Assembly: GCF_000502835.1 (NCBI RefSeq)
Contig: NZ_AYVL01000016.1
Location: forward strand, 30,240-94,239
Origin: Mesorhizobium sp. LSJC280B00
Lineage (GTDB): Bacteria; Pseudomonadota; Alphaproteobacteria; Rhizobiales; Rhizobiaceae
DNA length: 64,000 bases
Reading direction: 5' to 3'
Part shown: in pieces, positions 1 to 8,512 of the stretch
Numbering within the stretch: position 1 is the first letter of the stretch
How the letters are laid out: every line of letters begins with the position of its first letter
The notes under the pieces: model-generated
The model's input: the letters and a program-made list of their open reading frames with translations, nothing else
Told to the model about the DNA's origin: nothing
Databases searched by the model: none
Position numbers and translations under genes: made by a program

Positions 1-914
1 GGCTGGCGAAACATCCGCTGAAGCCGCTTTCCGGCAGATACCCCTTGGACAAGCAGCGCGAGCTTGGCCTCGCCATGATGGCGGCGGTCGGCTTCGACCT
101 CACCCACGGCTCGCTGTCGGTTTCGCACCATCCCTTCTGCGGCGGCGTGCCGAGCGACGTGCGCATCACCACCCGCTACAAGACCTCGGATTTCCTGTCG
201 GCGCTGATGGGCGTGCTGCACGAGACCGGCCATGCGCTGTACGAGCAGAACCTGCCGAAGGCGTGGGCGCACTGGCCTCTGGGCAGAGCGCGCGGCATGG
301 CGGTGCATGAAAGCCAGAGCCTGTTCGTCGAAAAGCAGATCGGCCGCAATCCAGAATTCTGGCGCTGGGCACTGCCGGTGGTCGAAAGACACCTCGGCGA
401 GAGCTGGACGATCGACGACATCCTGCCGCATGTACACCGGGTCGAGCGCGGCCTGATCCGCGTCGATGCCGACGAGGTCACCTATCCGCTGCACGTCATT
501 CTGCGCTACGAGCTGGAGCAGGAGCTTGTCTCGGGACGGCTGGAAGCAGCCGACCTGCCCGAAGCCTGGGATGCCAAGATGCGCGATTATCTCGGCCTGT
601 CGACATCAGACAATCCGGCTGACGGTCCGATGCAGGACGTCCACTGGCCGGGTGCCGCCTTCGGCTATTTCCCCTCCTACACGCTGGGCGCCATGATGGC
701 GGCGCAGCAATGGGCGGCGCTGACCAGGGATCATCCTTCAGCCGACGAAGACCTCGCCAAGGGAGATTTCGCCGCGATCAACGACTGGCGCCGCAAAAGG
801 ATCTGGTCGCAAGGCTCGCGCTGGTCGACACCGGAACTGCTCGAACGCGCTACCGGCGAAAAGCTCGATGCCGCACATTTCACTGACCATCTGAAGAAGC
901 GGTACGGGAACTGA
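1..914 (+). CDS. Carboxypeptidase M32 (Taq family), 3' part
   Basis: This is the C-terminal part of a zinc metallocarboxypeptidase of family M32, which trims C-terminal residues from peptides in the cytoplasm. The reading frame is already open at base 3, so the N-terminus lies outside the window; about 303 residues are visible, against roughly 500 for the family. The zinc-binding HExxH motif is present as HETGH (bases 219-233). About 30 residues further on, the stretch MAVHESQSLFVEKQIGR supplies the downstream glutamate ligand typical of M32. The gene ends at a TGA and is followed by about 115 bp without a gene. It is oriented with the next gene but probably not co-transcribed. Only the missing 5' end limits the call. 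Confidence 0.93.
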   Translation, partial: LAKHPLKPLSGRYPLDKQRELGLAMMAAVGFDLTHGSLSVSHHPFCGGVPSDVRITTRYKTSDFLSALMGVLHETGHALYEQNLPKAWAHWPLGRARGMAVHESQSLFVEKQIGRNPEFWRWALPVVERHLGESWTIDDILPHVHRVERGLIRVDADEVTYPLHVILRYELEQELVSGRLEAADLPEAWDAKMRDYLGLSTSDNPADGPMQDVHWPGAAFGYFPSYTLGAMMAAQQWAALTRDHPSADEDLAKGDFAAINDWRRKRIWSQGSRWSTPELLERATGEKLDAAHFTDHLKKRYGN

Positions 915-1030
915 GCCGCTTCGTCTATTCCAGGTTCTTGCCGCGGTGACTGCAGAAATCCGCGAAACTGGCCTTTACTTTGGTGGGAAAGCCTCTGAAA
1001 AAGGAGTTCTTCCAAGTTGGGCGAGCGTAG

Positions 1031-3148
1031 ATGTCTGTCTGTTACAGTTTTCATAGGATGAAGTCTTTCTGGCCCCGCTTGGTATTTTTCATCTTATTGA
1101 TCGGCCTGAGTTCTCCGGCCATGTCCGACGACATGGTTCTCAAGGGTCCGGCAGAAAGCTGGGTAAAGCAGCTTGATATTCCGGCTGCCGATCCCACCCG
1201 ATCGGATCAAATCAAGAATGGCGTTTCATGGCTGCTCTCGGACGACCAGATCAAGCATCGCGCCGGCGGCTATGTCGAGTACTCGCGCACCGTCTATAAA
1301 ATCGTCGACCGTCCCGGCCTGGATCGTGGCGCGAGTATCGATCTGCAGTTCGATCCGTCCCGGCACAAGGTCACGCTCAACCATCTTCACATCATCCGCG
1401 ATGGCGCCGTTCTGGACCGGCTGGAAGGCGTCGAATTCGACATCTTCCGCAGGGAAAGAGACGCCGAGAAGGGTGTCTTCGACGGCTGGCTGACAGCACA
1501 TGTCAACATCGATGATGTGCGCACCGGCGACATCGTCGATTACGGGTCGACCTACGAAGTAACACCGCTGGTCGGCAAGGACCTTTTCTTCAAGAATTTC
1601 TCCACCGAATGGGAAGAGCCGGTAGCGCTTATCCGCACAAGCATCATTTGGCCTTCGGGCCAGCCGCTCCAGATCAAGACAAGGGGAACGCGACTTAAGC
1701 CCTCAATCTCCCCGACTGGGCCGGACACCACCTATCTATGGGAAATTCCAAACCCGAAACCGGTCAATGTCGAGGACAACCTGCCCGTGACCTATCCAGG
1801 CTGGGGCTCCATCGATGTCGCGTCTACCGCGAATTGGCAAAGTGTGGTCGATGCCGTTGCGCCCTATTACAAGCCAGCGACCGTTTTTCCCCCGGCTTTT
1901 GCCGCAAAGCTCGACGACATCGCTCTGCGGCATCCGGTGCCCGAAGACCGGATGGTCGAGGCAATGCGGTTGGTGCAGGACCAGATCCGCTATGTAAGCC
2001 TGTCGATGGGTGCCGGTTCCTACGTTCCGCGTGATCCCGCGACGGTTATCCTGAGCGGGTTCGGTGACTGCAAGGACAAGGCCCTGCTGCTGGTTTCGTC
2101 GCTTGTGCGGCTTGGCATTGCTGCCGAGGTCGCCTTGGCCGATCTCGACGAGGGACGGGCCCTGGACCAGCATCTGCCGGCGCTCCGCGATTTCGACCAT
2201 GCCATCGTCAAGGCAAGGATCGGAGCAAAGACATATTGGCTGGACGCCACGAACTATCTTCAGGGCGGCAGGGCGCACAATCTCGCACAGCCGGACTACG
2301 GCTTCGCGCTGCCGCTTTCCAGCACCGGCGGGTTGGAGAAGATGCCGAGCCCTGTGCTTACCAGCCCGTCGATCCAGATCGCCGAGGAATTCGACTTTCC
2401 GCGGAAACCGGGCGATCCCCTCGTGCTGACGGTCTTCTCGACATATGAGGACGCCGATGCCGATTGGATGCGCGGCAATTTCGCCAGCCGGTCGCTGAGC
2501 GAGGTGTCGGACGCCTACCTGAAATACTACAACAAGCAATATCCAGGCATCCAAACCATCGCCAAGCCGGAAATCGTGGATCGCCGCGACGGCAACATAG
2601 TGAGCGTGAAGGAAAGTTATCGCTTGCCGGCGGAGGCGCTGACGGCCAACGATCTGGCAAAGAATTTCCCGATCCGCGCGGCCGATCTCGGCAACAACTC
2701 TCTTCCAACCCCGACAATCGTCGACCGAACCGGGCCCGTCTCCCTCGGCCCCCAGTTCTACCGCCGCCACAAGGTGACCGTGCGCAACCTCAAGGCGAGG
2801 TTTTCCGGCGAGTCGATGAAAAACGTCGTGACGCCCTATCTGTCTCTCAAGGCATCCTGGTCCAACACGCCCACCGAATTGCAAGTTGAATGGAACTTTC
2901 AGACGCTGGCGACTGAAGTACCGGCCAAGGCGATTGCCGATTATCTGAAAACCGTCGATGACCTCGCAGACCAGGTTCGCTGGCAGTACGATTTTACCTA
3001 TGAAGAGCCGCCTGCCGATGTGCAGCTCAGCGATCCGGCAAAGGAGCAGCGACAGACCGTCGCCAGCATGCTTTTGTTGTCGTTGCTTGTCGGTGTTCCC
3101 CTGTTCATCGCCTATCGACGCGGCAAACGCCGAGCTTTCGGTAGCTGA
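1031..3148 (+). CDS. DUF3857/transglutaminase-like exported protein
   Basis: This 705-residue protein combines an N-terminal DUF3857 region with a transglutaminase-like fold. A Sec-type signal peptide is visible (basic MKSFWPR followed by a hydrophobic run), so the true start may be the internal ATG at 1058; I kept the first ATG. The cysteine-protease-like triad can be read: Cys347 in GDCKDK, then His in FDHAIVKA and Asp in YWLDATN. A C-terminal hydrophobic helix followed by RRGKRR suggests membrane anchoring with the bulk of the protein in the periplasm. Family members have been proposed to act on envelope peptides or peptidoglycan, but the substrate is unknown. The following palindrome at 3173-3215 is described separately. 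Confidence 0.85.
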   Translation: MSVCYSFHRMKSFWPRLVFFILLIGLSSPAMSDDMVLKGPAESWVKQLDIPAADPTRSDQIKNGVSWLLSDDQIKHRAGGYVEYSRTVYKIVDRPGLDRGASIDLQFDPSRHKVTLNHLHIIRDGAVLDRLEGVEFDIFRRERDAEKGVFDGWLTAHVNIDDVRTGDIVDYGSTYEVTPLVGKDLFFKNFSTEWEEPVALIRTSIIWPSGQPLQIKTRGTRLKPSISPTGPDTTYLWEIPNPKPVNVEDNLPVTYPGWGSIDVASTANWQSVVDAVAPYYKPATVFPPAFAAKLDDIALRHPVPEDRMVEAMRLVQDQIRYVSLSMGAGSYVPRDPATVILSGFGDCKDKALLLVSSLVRLGIAAEVALADLDEGRALDQHLPALRDFDHAIVKARIGAKTYWLDATNYLQGGRAHNLAQPDYGFALPLSSTGGLEKMPSPVLTSPSIQIAEEFDFPRKPGDPLVLTVFSTYEDADADWMRGNFASRSLSEVSDAYLKYYNKQYPGIQTIAKPEIVDRRDGNIVSVKESYRLPAEALTANDLAKNFPIRAADLGNNSLPTPTIVDRTGPVSLGPQFYRRHKVTVRNLKARFSGESMKNVVTPYLSLKASWSNTPTELQVEWNFQTLATEVPAKAIADYLKTVDDLADQVRWQYDFTYEEPPADVQLSDPAKEQRQTVASMLLLSLLVGVPLFIAYRRGKRRAFGS

Positions 3149-3172
3149 AGAATCTCGGCCGCCGCTGGGCAC

Positions 3173-3215
3173 CATGATCCCGAAAAGTGGACGCCGGTTT
3201 TCGGAAAAGATCATG
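3173..3215. repeat. Short palindromic repeat, family B, copy 1
   Basis: Just after the transglutaminase-like gene lies an imperfect palindrome. Its outer arms are ATGATC (3174-3179) and GATCAT (3209-3214), and its inner arms are CCGAAAA (3180-3186) and TTTTCGG (3198-3204). A degenerate second copy is at 12021-12079. From memory, similar GATC..CGAAAA..TTTTCGG..GATCAT elements are common between genes in rhizobial genomes. It could fold at the 3' end of the mRNA, but no T-tract follows, so I do not call it a terminator. Confidence 0.6.
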
Positions 3216-3266
3216 GTCAAACAAGAAGATGGAGCCTCATCCCGATTTCATCGGGATGGAGCGATG

Positions 3267-5069
3267 CTACTCGGCCGCGCCCCTGAAAGCATTCGCCCCG
3301 GTATCGAACTGCAGCTTGGCCAGCCGCGCATAGATGCCGCCCTTGGCGACCAGACTCTGATGCGTGCCTTCCTCGACAATGCGGCCGCCATCCATGACCA
3401 GGATGCGATCGGCCATCAGCACGGTTGCCAGCCGATGGGCGATGACGATCGTGGTGCGGCCCTTCATCAGCCGGTCCAGCGCCGTCTGCACCAGCGTCTC
3501 GCTTTCGGCATCTAGCGCCGAGGTCGCCTCGTCGAGCAGCAGGATGGGCGCATCGCGCAGAATCGCGCGGGCGATCGCCACGCGCTGGCGCTGGCCGCCC
3601 GACAGCGTCACGCCGCGCTCGCCGACCTGGCTGTCATAGCCCTTTTCGAGTTTCAGGATGAACTCGTCGGCAAGCGCGTCCTTCGCCGCCGCCTCGATCT
3701 CGGCCTGGCTGGCGCCAGGCCGGCCAAAGCCGATATTGTCGCGCGCGCTTGCGGCAAAGATGGTGACGTCCTGCGGCACGATGGCGATGCGCGCGCGGAT
3801 CGCGGCCGGATCGGCCTCGCGCAGATCGACCCCGTCGATGACGATTCCGCCGGACTCCGGATCGTAGAAGCGCAGAAGCAGCGAAAACACGGTGCTCTTG
3901 CCGGCGCCCGAGGGTCCGACGATCGCCACCGTCTCGCCGGGTTTGACCTGAAAGCTCAGGCCATGGACGGCGGCGCGGTCGGGCCGGGCCGGATAGGAGA
4001 AGGAGACATCGTCGAAGCTGATCGCACCTCTCGCCTTTGCCGGCAGCGGCTTCGGATCGGCGGGCGCCTGGATCGCGGGTTTCTCGGCCAGGATCTCGGT
4101 CAGCCGTTCGGCAGCGCCCGCTGCCTGGGACAGTTCGCCCCAGACCTCCGACAGGGCGCCGAGCGCGCCGGCGGCGAACACCGAATAGAGCAGGAATTGA
4201 CCAAGCGTGCCCGGCGACAGCGTGCCGTCGAGCACGTCGCGCGAACCGAACCACAGCACCGCCACGACTGACGAAAAGATCATGAAGATGGCGAAGAAGG
4301 TGAGAAACGAGCGGGCAAAGATCGAGGCCCGCGCCGCTTCGAACGCTGCTTCCACGGCGGACGAAAAATACCTGGTTACAAGCTTCTCGTTGGTGAAGGC
4401 CTGCAGGGTGCGCACCGCGCCGATCTGCTCGCTGGCATAGGCGGTGGCATTGGCCAGCGTATCCTGCGCCAGCCGTGACTTGCGCCGCACCGAGCGGCCG
4501 AAGGCGACCAGCGGCAGCACGATTAGCGGAATGGCCGCGATGACCAGGCCGGACAGTTTTGGGCTGGTGAAGACCATCATCGCCACGGCGCCAAGGCCGA
4601 GGATGACGTTGCGCAAAGCCACCGAGGCGGTGGCACCGACGGCCGATTTGATCTGTGTCGTGTCGGCAGCGAGCCGCGAGACGATCTCGCCCGACAGGGC
4701 CGTGTCGAAGAAGGAGGGCGACAGCGTGGTGACGTGGGCAAAGACATCGCGGCGGATATCGGCAACGACGCGCTCGCCGAGCGTGATGACGAAATAGTAG
4801 CGGCTGGCCGATGCCGCCGCCAGAACGGCGGCCATCACCACCAGCATGGCGAAATATTCGGCAATGAAGCTGGAATCGGAAGCGGAAAAACCGTGGTCGA
4901 TCATCCGCCGCACGGCCAGCGGCAGCGCCAGCGTCGTCGCCGCCGCGACGGCCAGTGAGACGATCGCGCCGATGACCATTTTGCGGTAATGGGTGATGTA
5001 GGGAAACAGGCGCTGCAGCGGCTTCAGCGAGCGCCTGCGCTCGTCTGCATCGCCGCTGATGTTCGCCAT
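3267..5069 (-). CDS. ABC exporter, fused permease-ATPase (MsbA-like)
   Basis: This 600-residue half-transporter has an N-terminal six-helix exporter domain (about residues 30-320) and a C-terminal nucleotide-binding domain. Walker A is GPSGAGKS near residue 385, the signature is LSGGQRQR near residue 488, followed by the Walker B region LLLDEATSALD and the switch histidine in IVIAHRLATV. It should work as a homodimer exporting lipids or hydrophobic compounds across the inner membrane. The MsbA-type architecture is clear but the substrate cannot be told from sequence. It stands alone, divergent from rpmE; the C-terminus carries a short tail beyond the ATPase domain. Confidence 0.93.
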   Translation of the reverse strand: MANISGDADERRRSLKPLQRLFPYITHYRKMVIGAIVSLAVAAATTLALPLAVRRMIDHGFSASDSSFIAEYFAMLVVMAAVLAAASASRYYFVITLGERVVADIRRDVFAHVTTLSPSFFDTALSGEIVSRLAADTTQIKSAVGATASVALRNVILGLGAVAMMVFTSPKLSGLVIAAIPLIVLPLVAFGRSVRRKSRLAQDTLANATAYASEQIGAVRTLQAFTNEKLVTRYFSSAVEAAFEAARASIFARSFLTFFAIFMIFSSVVAVLWFGSRDVLDGTLSPGTLGQFLLYSVFAAGALGALSEVWGELSQAAGAAERLTEILAEKPAIQAPADPKPLPAKARGAISFDDVSFSYPARPDRAAVHGLSFQVKPGETVAIVGPSGAGKSTVFSLLLRFYDPESGGIVIDGVDLREADPAAIRARIAIVPQDVTIFAASARDNIGFGRPGASQAEIEAAAKDALADEFILKLEKGYDSQVGERGVTLSGGQRQRVAIARAILRDAPILLLDEATSALDAESETLVQTALDRLMKGRTTIVIAHRLATVLMADRILVMDGGRIVEEGTHQSLVAKGGIYARLAKLQFDTGANAFRGAAE

Positions 5070-5170
5070 GACCGTTTCCTTTGGCCCTTTGAGGCTTGCG
5101 CCATCAATATGCGCTTGCCGCGGCCTTGTGATTCAATTCCGGCTGATGTATAGGCTCGCCGACCGTTTTA

Positions 5171-5201
5171 GAAGCCGTGGCTCCTCAATAGCTGCGGCTT
5201 C
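5171..5201 (+). promoter_or_regulatory. Hairpin in the rpmE leader
   Basis: A 12-bp inverted repeat (5171-5182 with 5190-5201, two G-T wobbles, 7-base loop) is followed by GAGTTTT. It lies about 70 bases before rpmE in the divergent gap. It could be an attenuator or an autogenous ribosomal-protein leader for L31, but the T-run is short and the structure is nearly symmetric, so its strand and role are uncertain. Confidence 0.4.
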
Positions 5202-5273
5202 GAGTTTTAAAAAGGGGCGCATCGACGCAGGCTTCAGCCCGTCGGCAGCACCCGGCAAGCCAGGAACAGACCC

Positions 5274-5495
5274 ATGAAGACCGATATCCATCCCGACTAC
5301 CACACCATCAAGGTCGTCATGACCGACGGCACCGAATACATGACCCGTTCGACCTGGGGCAAGGAAGGCGATACGATGAACCTCGATATCGACCCGACCA
5401 CCCATCCGGCCTGGACTGGCGGCCAGCAGACCCTGCTCGACCGCGGTGGCCGCCTGTCGAAGTTCAAGAAGCGTTTCGAAGGTTTCGGCCTTTAA
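5274..5495 (+). CDS. rpmE: 50S ribosomal protein L31
   Basis: This 73-residue protein matches bacterial L31, from [14 protein letters not shown] at the start to the basic C-terminal [12 protein letters not shown]31 binds at the interface of the 50S central protuberance and the 30S head, forming an intersubunit bridge. The zinc-binding cysteines found in some L31 proteins are absent, so this is the C-minus (zinc-free) type. The gene is monocistronic: it has its own upstream hairpin and a strong terminator just after the stop codon. Confidence 0.97.
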   Translation: MKTDIHPDYHTIKVVMTDGTEYMTRSTWGKEGDTMNLDIDPTTHPAWTGGQQTLLDRGGRLSKFKKRFEGFGL

Positions 5496-5519
5496 GCGCA
5501 CTGGCGTTTCGCAGATCGA

Positions 5520-5547
5520 GAAACCCGCCTTCGTGGCGGGTTTTTTA
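5520..5547 (+). terminator. Rho-independent terminator of rpmE
   Basis: The stem AACCCGCC / GGCGGGTT with loop TTCGT is followed by a run of T residues about 25 bases after the rpmE stop. It also separates rpmE from the convergent TetR gene. Confidence 0.92.
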
Positions 5548-5563
5548 TTGCGAAAATACGGCC

Positions 5564-6205
5564 CTATTCGCCGACCAGCTCGCGCAGCGCCATCCGCTTG
5601 TAGGCGGCAACCAGCCTGTCGCCCTCTTGCCGCCCGACCGAGATCGCCAGCCGCATTGCGGCCTCGCCCATCTGCCAGATGAGAAACGCCGTCGTTTCCA
5701 GCGCTTCCGGATCGGCGGACGGCCGCAGCCGCTTCAGCACCGCAGTGAGGAATTCGGCGTTGGCCCGGCTGTCGGCGAGCTCGAGTTCGCGCAAGGCCTT
5801 GTCGGCCTGCGTGCCCGACCAGATGTCGCGCATCACCGGCTCAGCCAGGAACATTCCGTAGTAGATATCCACCAGTTCCGAAAATGCCCGGCGCAGGCCT
5901 TCGGCGTCATTGACCTCGGCTAGCGCTGCCGCAATGCAGGCCTGGCTTTCGGCGGTGTAGCGTTCGGCCAGCGCCCAGATGATCGCCCTCTTGTCGGGGA
6001 AGAACTGGTAGAGCGAGCCGATCGACACGCCGGCCCTCTCGGCCACCTCGCCCATGCGCATGGCGTCGCTGCCTTGCTCGGCGATCAGCGCCGAGGCGGC
6101 AGCCAGCATGCGCTCGACCCGCTCGCGGCTGCGCTGCTGGCTCGGCGCCCGGCGCGGCGATGCGGCCTGCTCGTTGCGGGAACCCGGTGCAGCGGTGCCT
6201 TCCAT
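5564..6205 (-). CDS. TetR/AcrR family transcriptional regulator
   Basis: This 213-residue protein has an N-terminal TetR helix-turn-helix at about residues 20-80 (RVERMLAAASALIAEQGSD, then GVSIGSLYQFFPDKRAI). The helical ligand-binding domain that follows is unassigned. The first residues before the HTH are Arg/Ala-rich and probably disordered. The gene is divergent from the DUF1772 membrane protein gene at 6337, the usual arrangement when a TetR repressor controls its neighbour. The inducing ligand cannot be predicted. Confidence 0.9.
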   Translation of the reverse strand: MEGTAAPGSRNEQAASPRRAPSQQRSRERVERMLAAASALIAEQGSDAMRMGEVAERAGVSIGSLYQFFPDKRAIIWALAERYTAESQACIAAALAEVNDAEGLRRAFSELVDIYYGMFLAEPVMRDIWSGTQADKALRELELADSRANAEFLTAVLKRLRPSADPEALETTAFLIWQMGEAAMRLAISVGRQEGDRLVAAYKRMALRELVGE

Positions 6206-6225
6206 GACTGTCTCCAGAAAAATGG

Positions 6226-6261
6226 CTTGACTGACAAAATACGAGGGTTTATCACGTTTTG
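6226..6261 (+). promoter_or_regulatory. Possible promoter/operator of the DUF1772 gene
   Basis: CTTGAC (6226-6231), a 17-base spacer and TTATCA (6249-6254) resemble the rhizobial sigma-70 promoter pattern, reading toward the gene at 6337. The partial inverted repeat CAAAA (6235-6239) / TTTTG (6257-6261) overlaps it and could be bound by the divergent TetR protein. Both calls rest on inspection only. Confidence 0.35.
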
Positions 6262-6336
6262 CAAATGTGAGGATAATTCATATTTTTAGACGACGCACCA
6301 ATCGAACTGCTCGAATCTGAAACCGGAGCAACTGAC

Positions 6337-6816
6337 ATGATCATGAAACTGCTTCCCACCCTCACCTTCGTCGCTGCCATTGGCTCAGGCGTTGTCGGCG
6401 GCGTTTTCTTCGCCTTCTCCAACTTTATCATGCCGGCGCTCGCCCGCTTGCCTGCCGCAGGCGGCATCGCCGCCATGAATTCGATCAACATCACCGTGAT
6501 CACGCCGACATTCATGACCGCACTTTTCGGCACCGGGCTGGTCTGTCTTGTCCTCGCCGCCGGCGCTCTTATCGGCTGGAGCCAGCCGGGTTCGTTCTGG
6601 CTTCTCGCCGGCGCCCTGATCTATGTCGTCGGCAATCCGATCGTGACGATGATGTTCAACGTGCCGCTCAACAACGCCCTGGCTGCGGTCGATCCGGCAA
6701 GCGCCAAGGGCGCCGCCGTGTGGGCCACCTATCTCAAGGACTGGGTGATGTGGAACCACGTCCGCACCATCACCGCCATCGTGGCGCTGGGCTGCTTCAT
6801 CTTCGCGTGGCGGTGA
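6337..6816 (+). CDS. DUF1772 (anthrone-oxygenase-like) membrane protein
   Basis: This 159-residue protein has four likely transmembrane helices, with first-helix GSGVVGGVFFAFSNFIMPAL and a central asparagine-rich NVPLNNALAAVDP typical of DUF1772. The family is distantly related to fungal anthrone oxygenases, but bacterial members have no established reaction. The motif WNHVRTITAIVALGCF near the C-terminus is also characteristic. A GGAG about eight bases before the ATG supports the start. It is probably controlled by the divergent TetR gene. Confidence 0.85.
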   Translation: MIMKLLPTLTFVAAIGSGVVGGVFFAFSNFIMPALARLPAAGGIAAMNSINITVITPTFMTALFGTGLVCLVLAAGALIGWSQPGSFWLLAGALIYVVGNPIVTMMFNVPLNNALAAVDPASAKGAAVWATYLKDWVMWNHVRTITAIVALGCFIFAWR

Positions 6817-6842
6817 ATGCAGGACGGAAGTGTAAAAGGCCT

Positions 6843-7154
6843 TCAGGCAGGATCTTTTGACTTATCGCCCTTGCGGTCGGCATGGCCGAGATCGCGATCC
6901 GGATCGATGACATCGCGAACCAGTTGCTTGAGCTTTGCGGCGTCGGGAAAACCGCCATCACGCTTGCGGTCCCAGACCAGCGTGTCATTGCAGGAAATGG
7001 TGAAGATGCCACCGGTGCCGGGCACCAGCGTCACCTCGCCGAGATCGGTACCGAAGGTGGACAGCAGCTCCTGCGCCATCCAGCCGGCCCTGAGCAGCCA
7101 CAGGCACTGGGTGCAATAGGTGATGCGGACTGTGGGCAGCGCGTGTTGGGTCAT
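6843..7154 (-). CDS. SelT/SelW/SelH-family (Rdx) thioredoxin-like protein
   Basis: This 103-residue protein has the Rdx fold signature: an early beta strand followed by the redox pair C14-x-x-C17 (ITYCTQCLW), and later [25 protein letters not shown]. In the animal selenoprotein W family the second half-site is selenocysteine; here both positions are cysteine. The precise partner is unknown, and a role in thiol redox sensing is inferred. Its ATG overlaps the yebC stop codon (ATGA), so the two genes are translationally coupled. The C-terminal tail is Asp/Lys-rich and likely flexible. Confidence 0.88.
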   Translation of the reverse strand: MTQHALPTVRITYCTQCLWLLRAGWMAQELLSTFGTDLGEVTLVPGTGGIFTISCNDTLVWDRKRDGGFPDAAKLKQLVRDVIDPDRDLGHADRKGDKSKDPA

Positions 7155-7900
7155 GCCGCGCTGAGCTTCGCCAAGGTCTCCTCGTCGACCTCGAAATTGG
7201 CGTAGACGCTCTGCACGTCGTCGTCGTCCTCAAGCGTCGCAACCAGCTTCATCAGCGATTGTGCCCGCTCCTCGTCGACCGCGATATTGGTCTGCGGCTT
7301 CCAGATCGGCTTCACCGATTCAGCCTCGCCGAGCGCGCCTTCCAGCGCCTTCGACACTTCGCCGAGATTCTCGAAAGCGCAGTAGATCGTGTGGCCTTCC
7401 TCGTCCGACTGGACGTCGTCGGCACCGGCCTCGATCGCCGCGTCCATCACCTTCTCGGCGCTGCCGGCCGATGCCGGATAGTAGATCTCGCCGACGCGGT
7501 CCCACATGAACGATACCGAGCCGGTCTCGCCCATCGCCCCGCCCGCCTTGGTGAAGGCAGCGCGCACATTCGACGCCGAGCGGTTGCGGTTGTCGGTCAG
7601 CGCCTCGACGATCAGCGCGACGCCGCCTGGCCCGTAACCCTCGTAGCGCACGGCTTCGTAGGTCTCGGCATCGCCCATCGACGCCTTGTTGATGGCGCGC
7701 TGGATATTGTCCTTCGGCATCGACACCGCCTTGGCGTTCTGCACCGCAAGGCGCAGGCGCGGGTTCATCGATGGATCGGGCGTGCCGCTCTTGGCGGCGA
7801 CGGTGATTTCGCGCGCCAGCTTGGAAAACATCTTCGACCGCACCGCATCCTGGCGGCCCTTGCGGTGCATGATGTTCTTGAACTGTGAATGGCCAGCCAT
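7151..7900 (-). CDS. yebC: YebC/PmpR-family DNA-binding regulator or translation factor
   Basis: This 249-residue protein begins at the classic [15 protein letters not shown], which sets the start at 7900 even though the frame is open further upstream. Family landmarks follow: [19 protein letters not shown], then [19 protein letters not shown], and a C-terminal acidic [13 protein letters not shown]. YebC proteins bind DNA and act as regulators; recent work on other bacteria also links them to translation of proline-rich stretches. Which applies here is not visible. Overlap with the SelW-like gene shows it is the first gene of a two-gene operon. Confidence 0.94.
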   Translation of the reverse strand: MAGHSQFKNIMHRKGRQDAVRSKMFSKLAREITVAAKSGTPDPSMNPRLRLAVQNAKAVSMPKDNIQRAINKASMGDAETYEAVRYEGYGPGGVALIVEALTDNRNRSASNVRAAFTKAGGAMGETGSVSFMWDRVGEIYYPASAGSAEKVMDAAIEAGADDVQSDEEGHTIYCAFENLGEVSKALEGALGEAESVKPIWKPQTNIAVDEERAQSLMKLVATLEDDDDVQSVYANFEVDEETLAKLSAA

Positions 7901-8137
7901 GGCACCCCTGTCATCTTCTCGGCTAGAGCATCTGCCGCCTGGTGAACCACCCGGCATCTTGCAAAATGCTCGAATTCAAAATTTCAGAACGTCCTGCTGC
8001 GTCCCTGACGGACGGACGGCGCTCGCTGTCGGAATGGCCGGCTTATAGATAAATCGGCTCAATTCGTCCAGCCGCGCCATTGCTGCCGGCACGCAAGGCT
8101 TTCAAGATCCGAAAATCGGCAGGCTTCGGCAAACCTT
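7901..8137. other. Intergenic region between yebC and arsR
   Basis: No gene is seen here. The stretch contains GAGCAT (7926-7931) and ATGCTC (7967-7972) as widely spaced inverted arms, and a duplicated GACGGACGGACGG-like run near 8010. It must contain the yebC promoter reading leftward. Confidence 0.4.
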
Positions 8138-8461
8138 TCATCCCTCAAGATCGGATTTCAGCCGGTCGAGGATGCTGATCGCGTGCGTGGCATATTGACT
8201 GATCCAGCGGTCGTGGATGTGCTTGATCGGCAGCGCGTTGAGATGGTTCCAGCGTTCGCGCCCCTCGCGCCGCGCCACGACCAGGTCGGCCTCCTCCAGC
8301 ACCTTCAGGTGCAGCATGACCGTGCAGCGGTCCATGTCGGGGAAGGCATCGCACAACATGCCGGTGGTCTGCGGCGCATCCTTCAGCCGGTCCAGCAACG
8401 CACGCCGGCGCGGATGCGCCAGCGCCTTGAAAACATTGTCGTCTCGCGATTGGCTTGACAT
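8138..8461 (-). CDS. ArsR-family winged-helix repressor
   Basis: This 107-residue protein is a small ArsR/SmtB-type winged helix. It shows FKALAHPRRRALLDRLKD at residues 11-28 and the recognition-helix region CTVMLHLKVLEEADLVVARREG. The metal-binding CxC of the arsenic sensors is absent, which fits the subgroup that pairs with SRPBCC (AHSA1-like) genes and senses something other than metals. It is divergent from such a gene. The operator palindrome covers the first bases of its own coding region's start, so autorepression is likely. Confidence 0.92.
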   Translation of the reverse strand: MSSQSRDDNVFKALAHPRRRALLDRLKDAPQTTGMLCDAFPDMDRCTVMLHLKVLEEADLVVARREGRERWNHLNALPIKHIHDRWISQYATHAISILDRLKSDLEG

Positions 8462-8479
8462 GTTATGTTTCTATAACAT
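8460..8479. promoter_or_regulatory. Operator palindrome between arsR and the SRPBCC gene
   Basis: The perfect inverted repeat ATGTTAT / ATAACAT (7 bp arms, 6-base spacer) lies between the divergent genes. Its left arm overlaps the arsR start codon at 8459-8461. A winged-helix dimer bound here could block both arsR and the cluster to its right. Confidence 0.7.
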
Positions 8480-8512
8480 ATCCTTGAGCCATTCAAGGAA
8501 GGAGCTGTGGAT

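Noticed and set aside
1736..3220. Minus-strand frame of 494 codons opposite the transglutaminase-like gene
   Set aside because: Shadow; it includes the palindrome and has no plausible start site.
6843..7154. Selenocysteine in the SelW-type protein
   Set aside because: The active site is CxxC with ordinary cysteine codons; no in-frame TGA is required.
7926..7972. GAGCAT / ATGCTC inverted arms near 7.95 kb
   Set aside because: Widely spaced and short; I cannot tell it from chance, though similar motifs may be rhizobial repeats.
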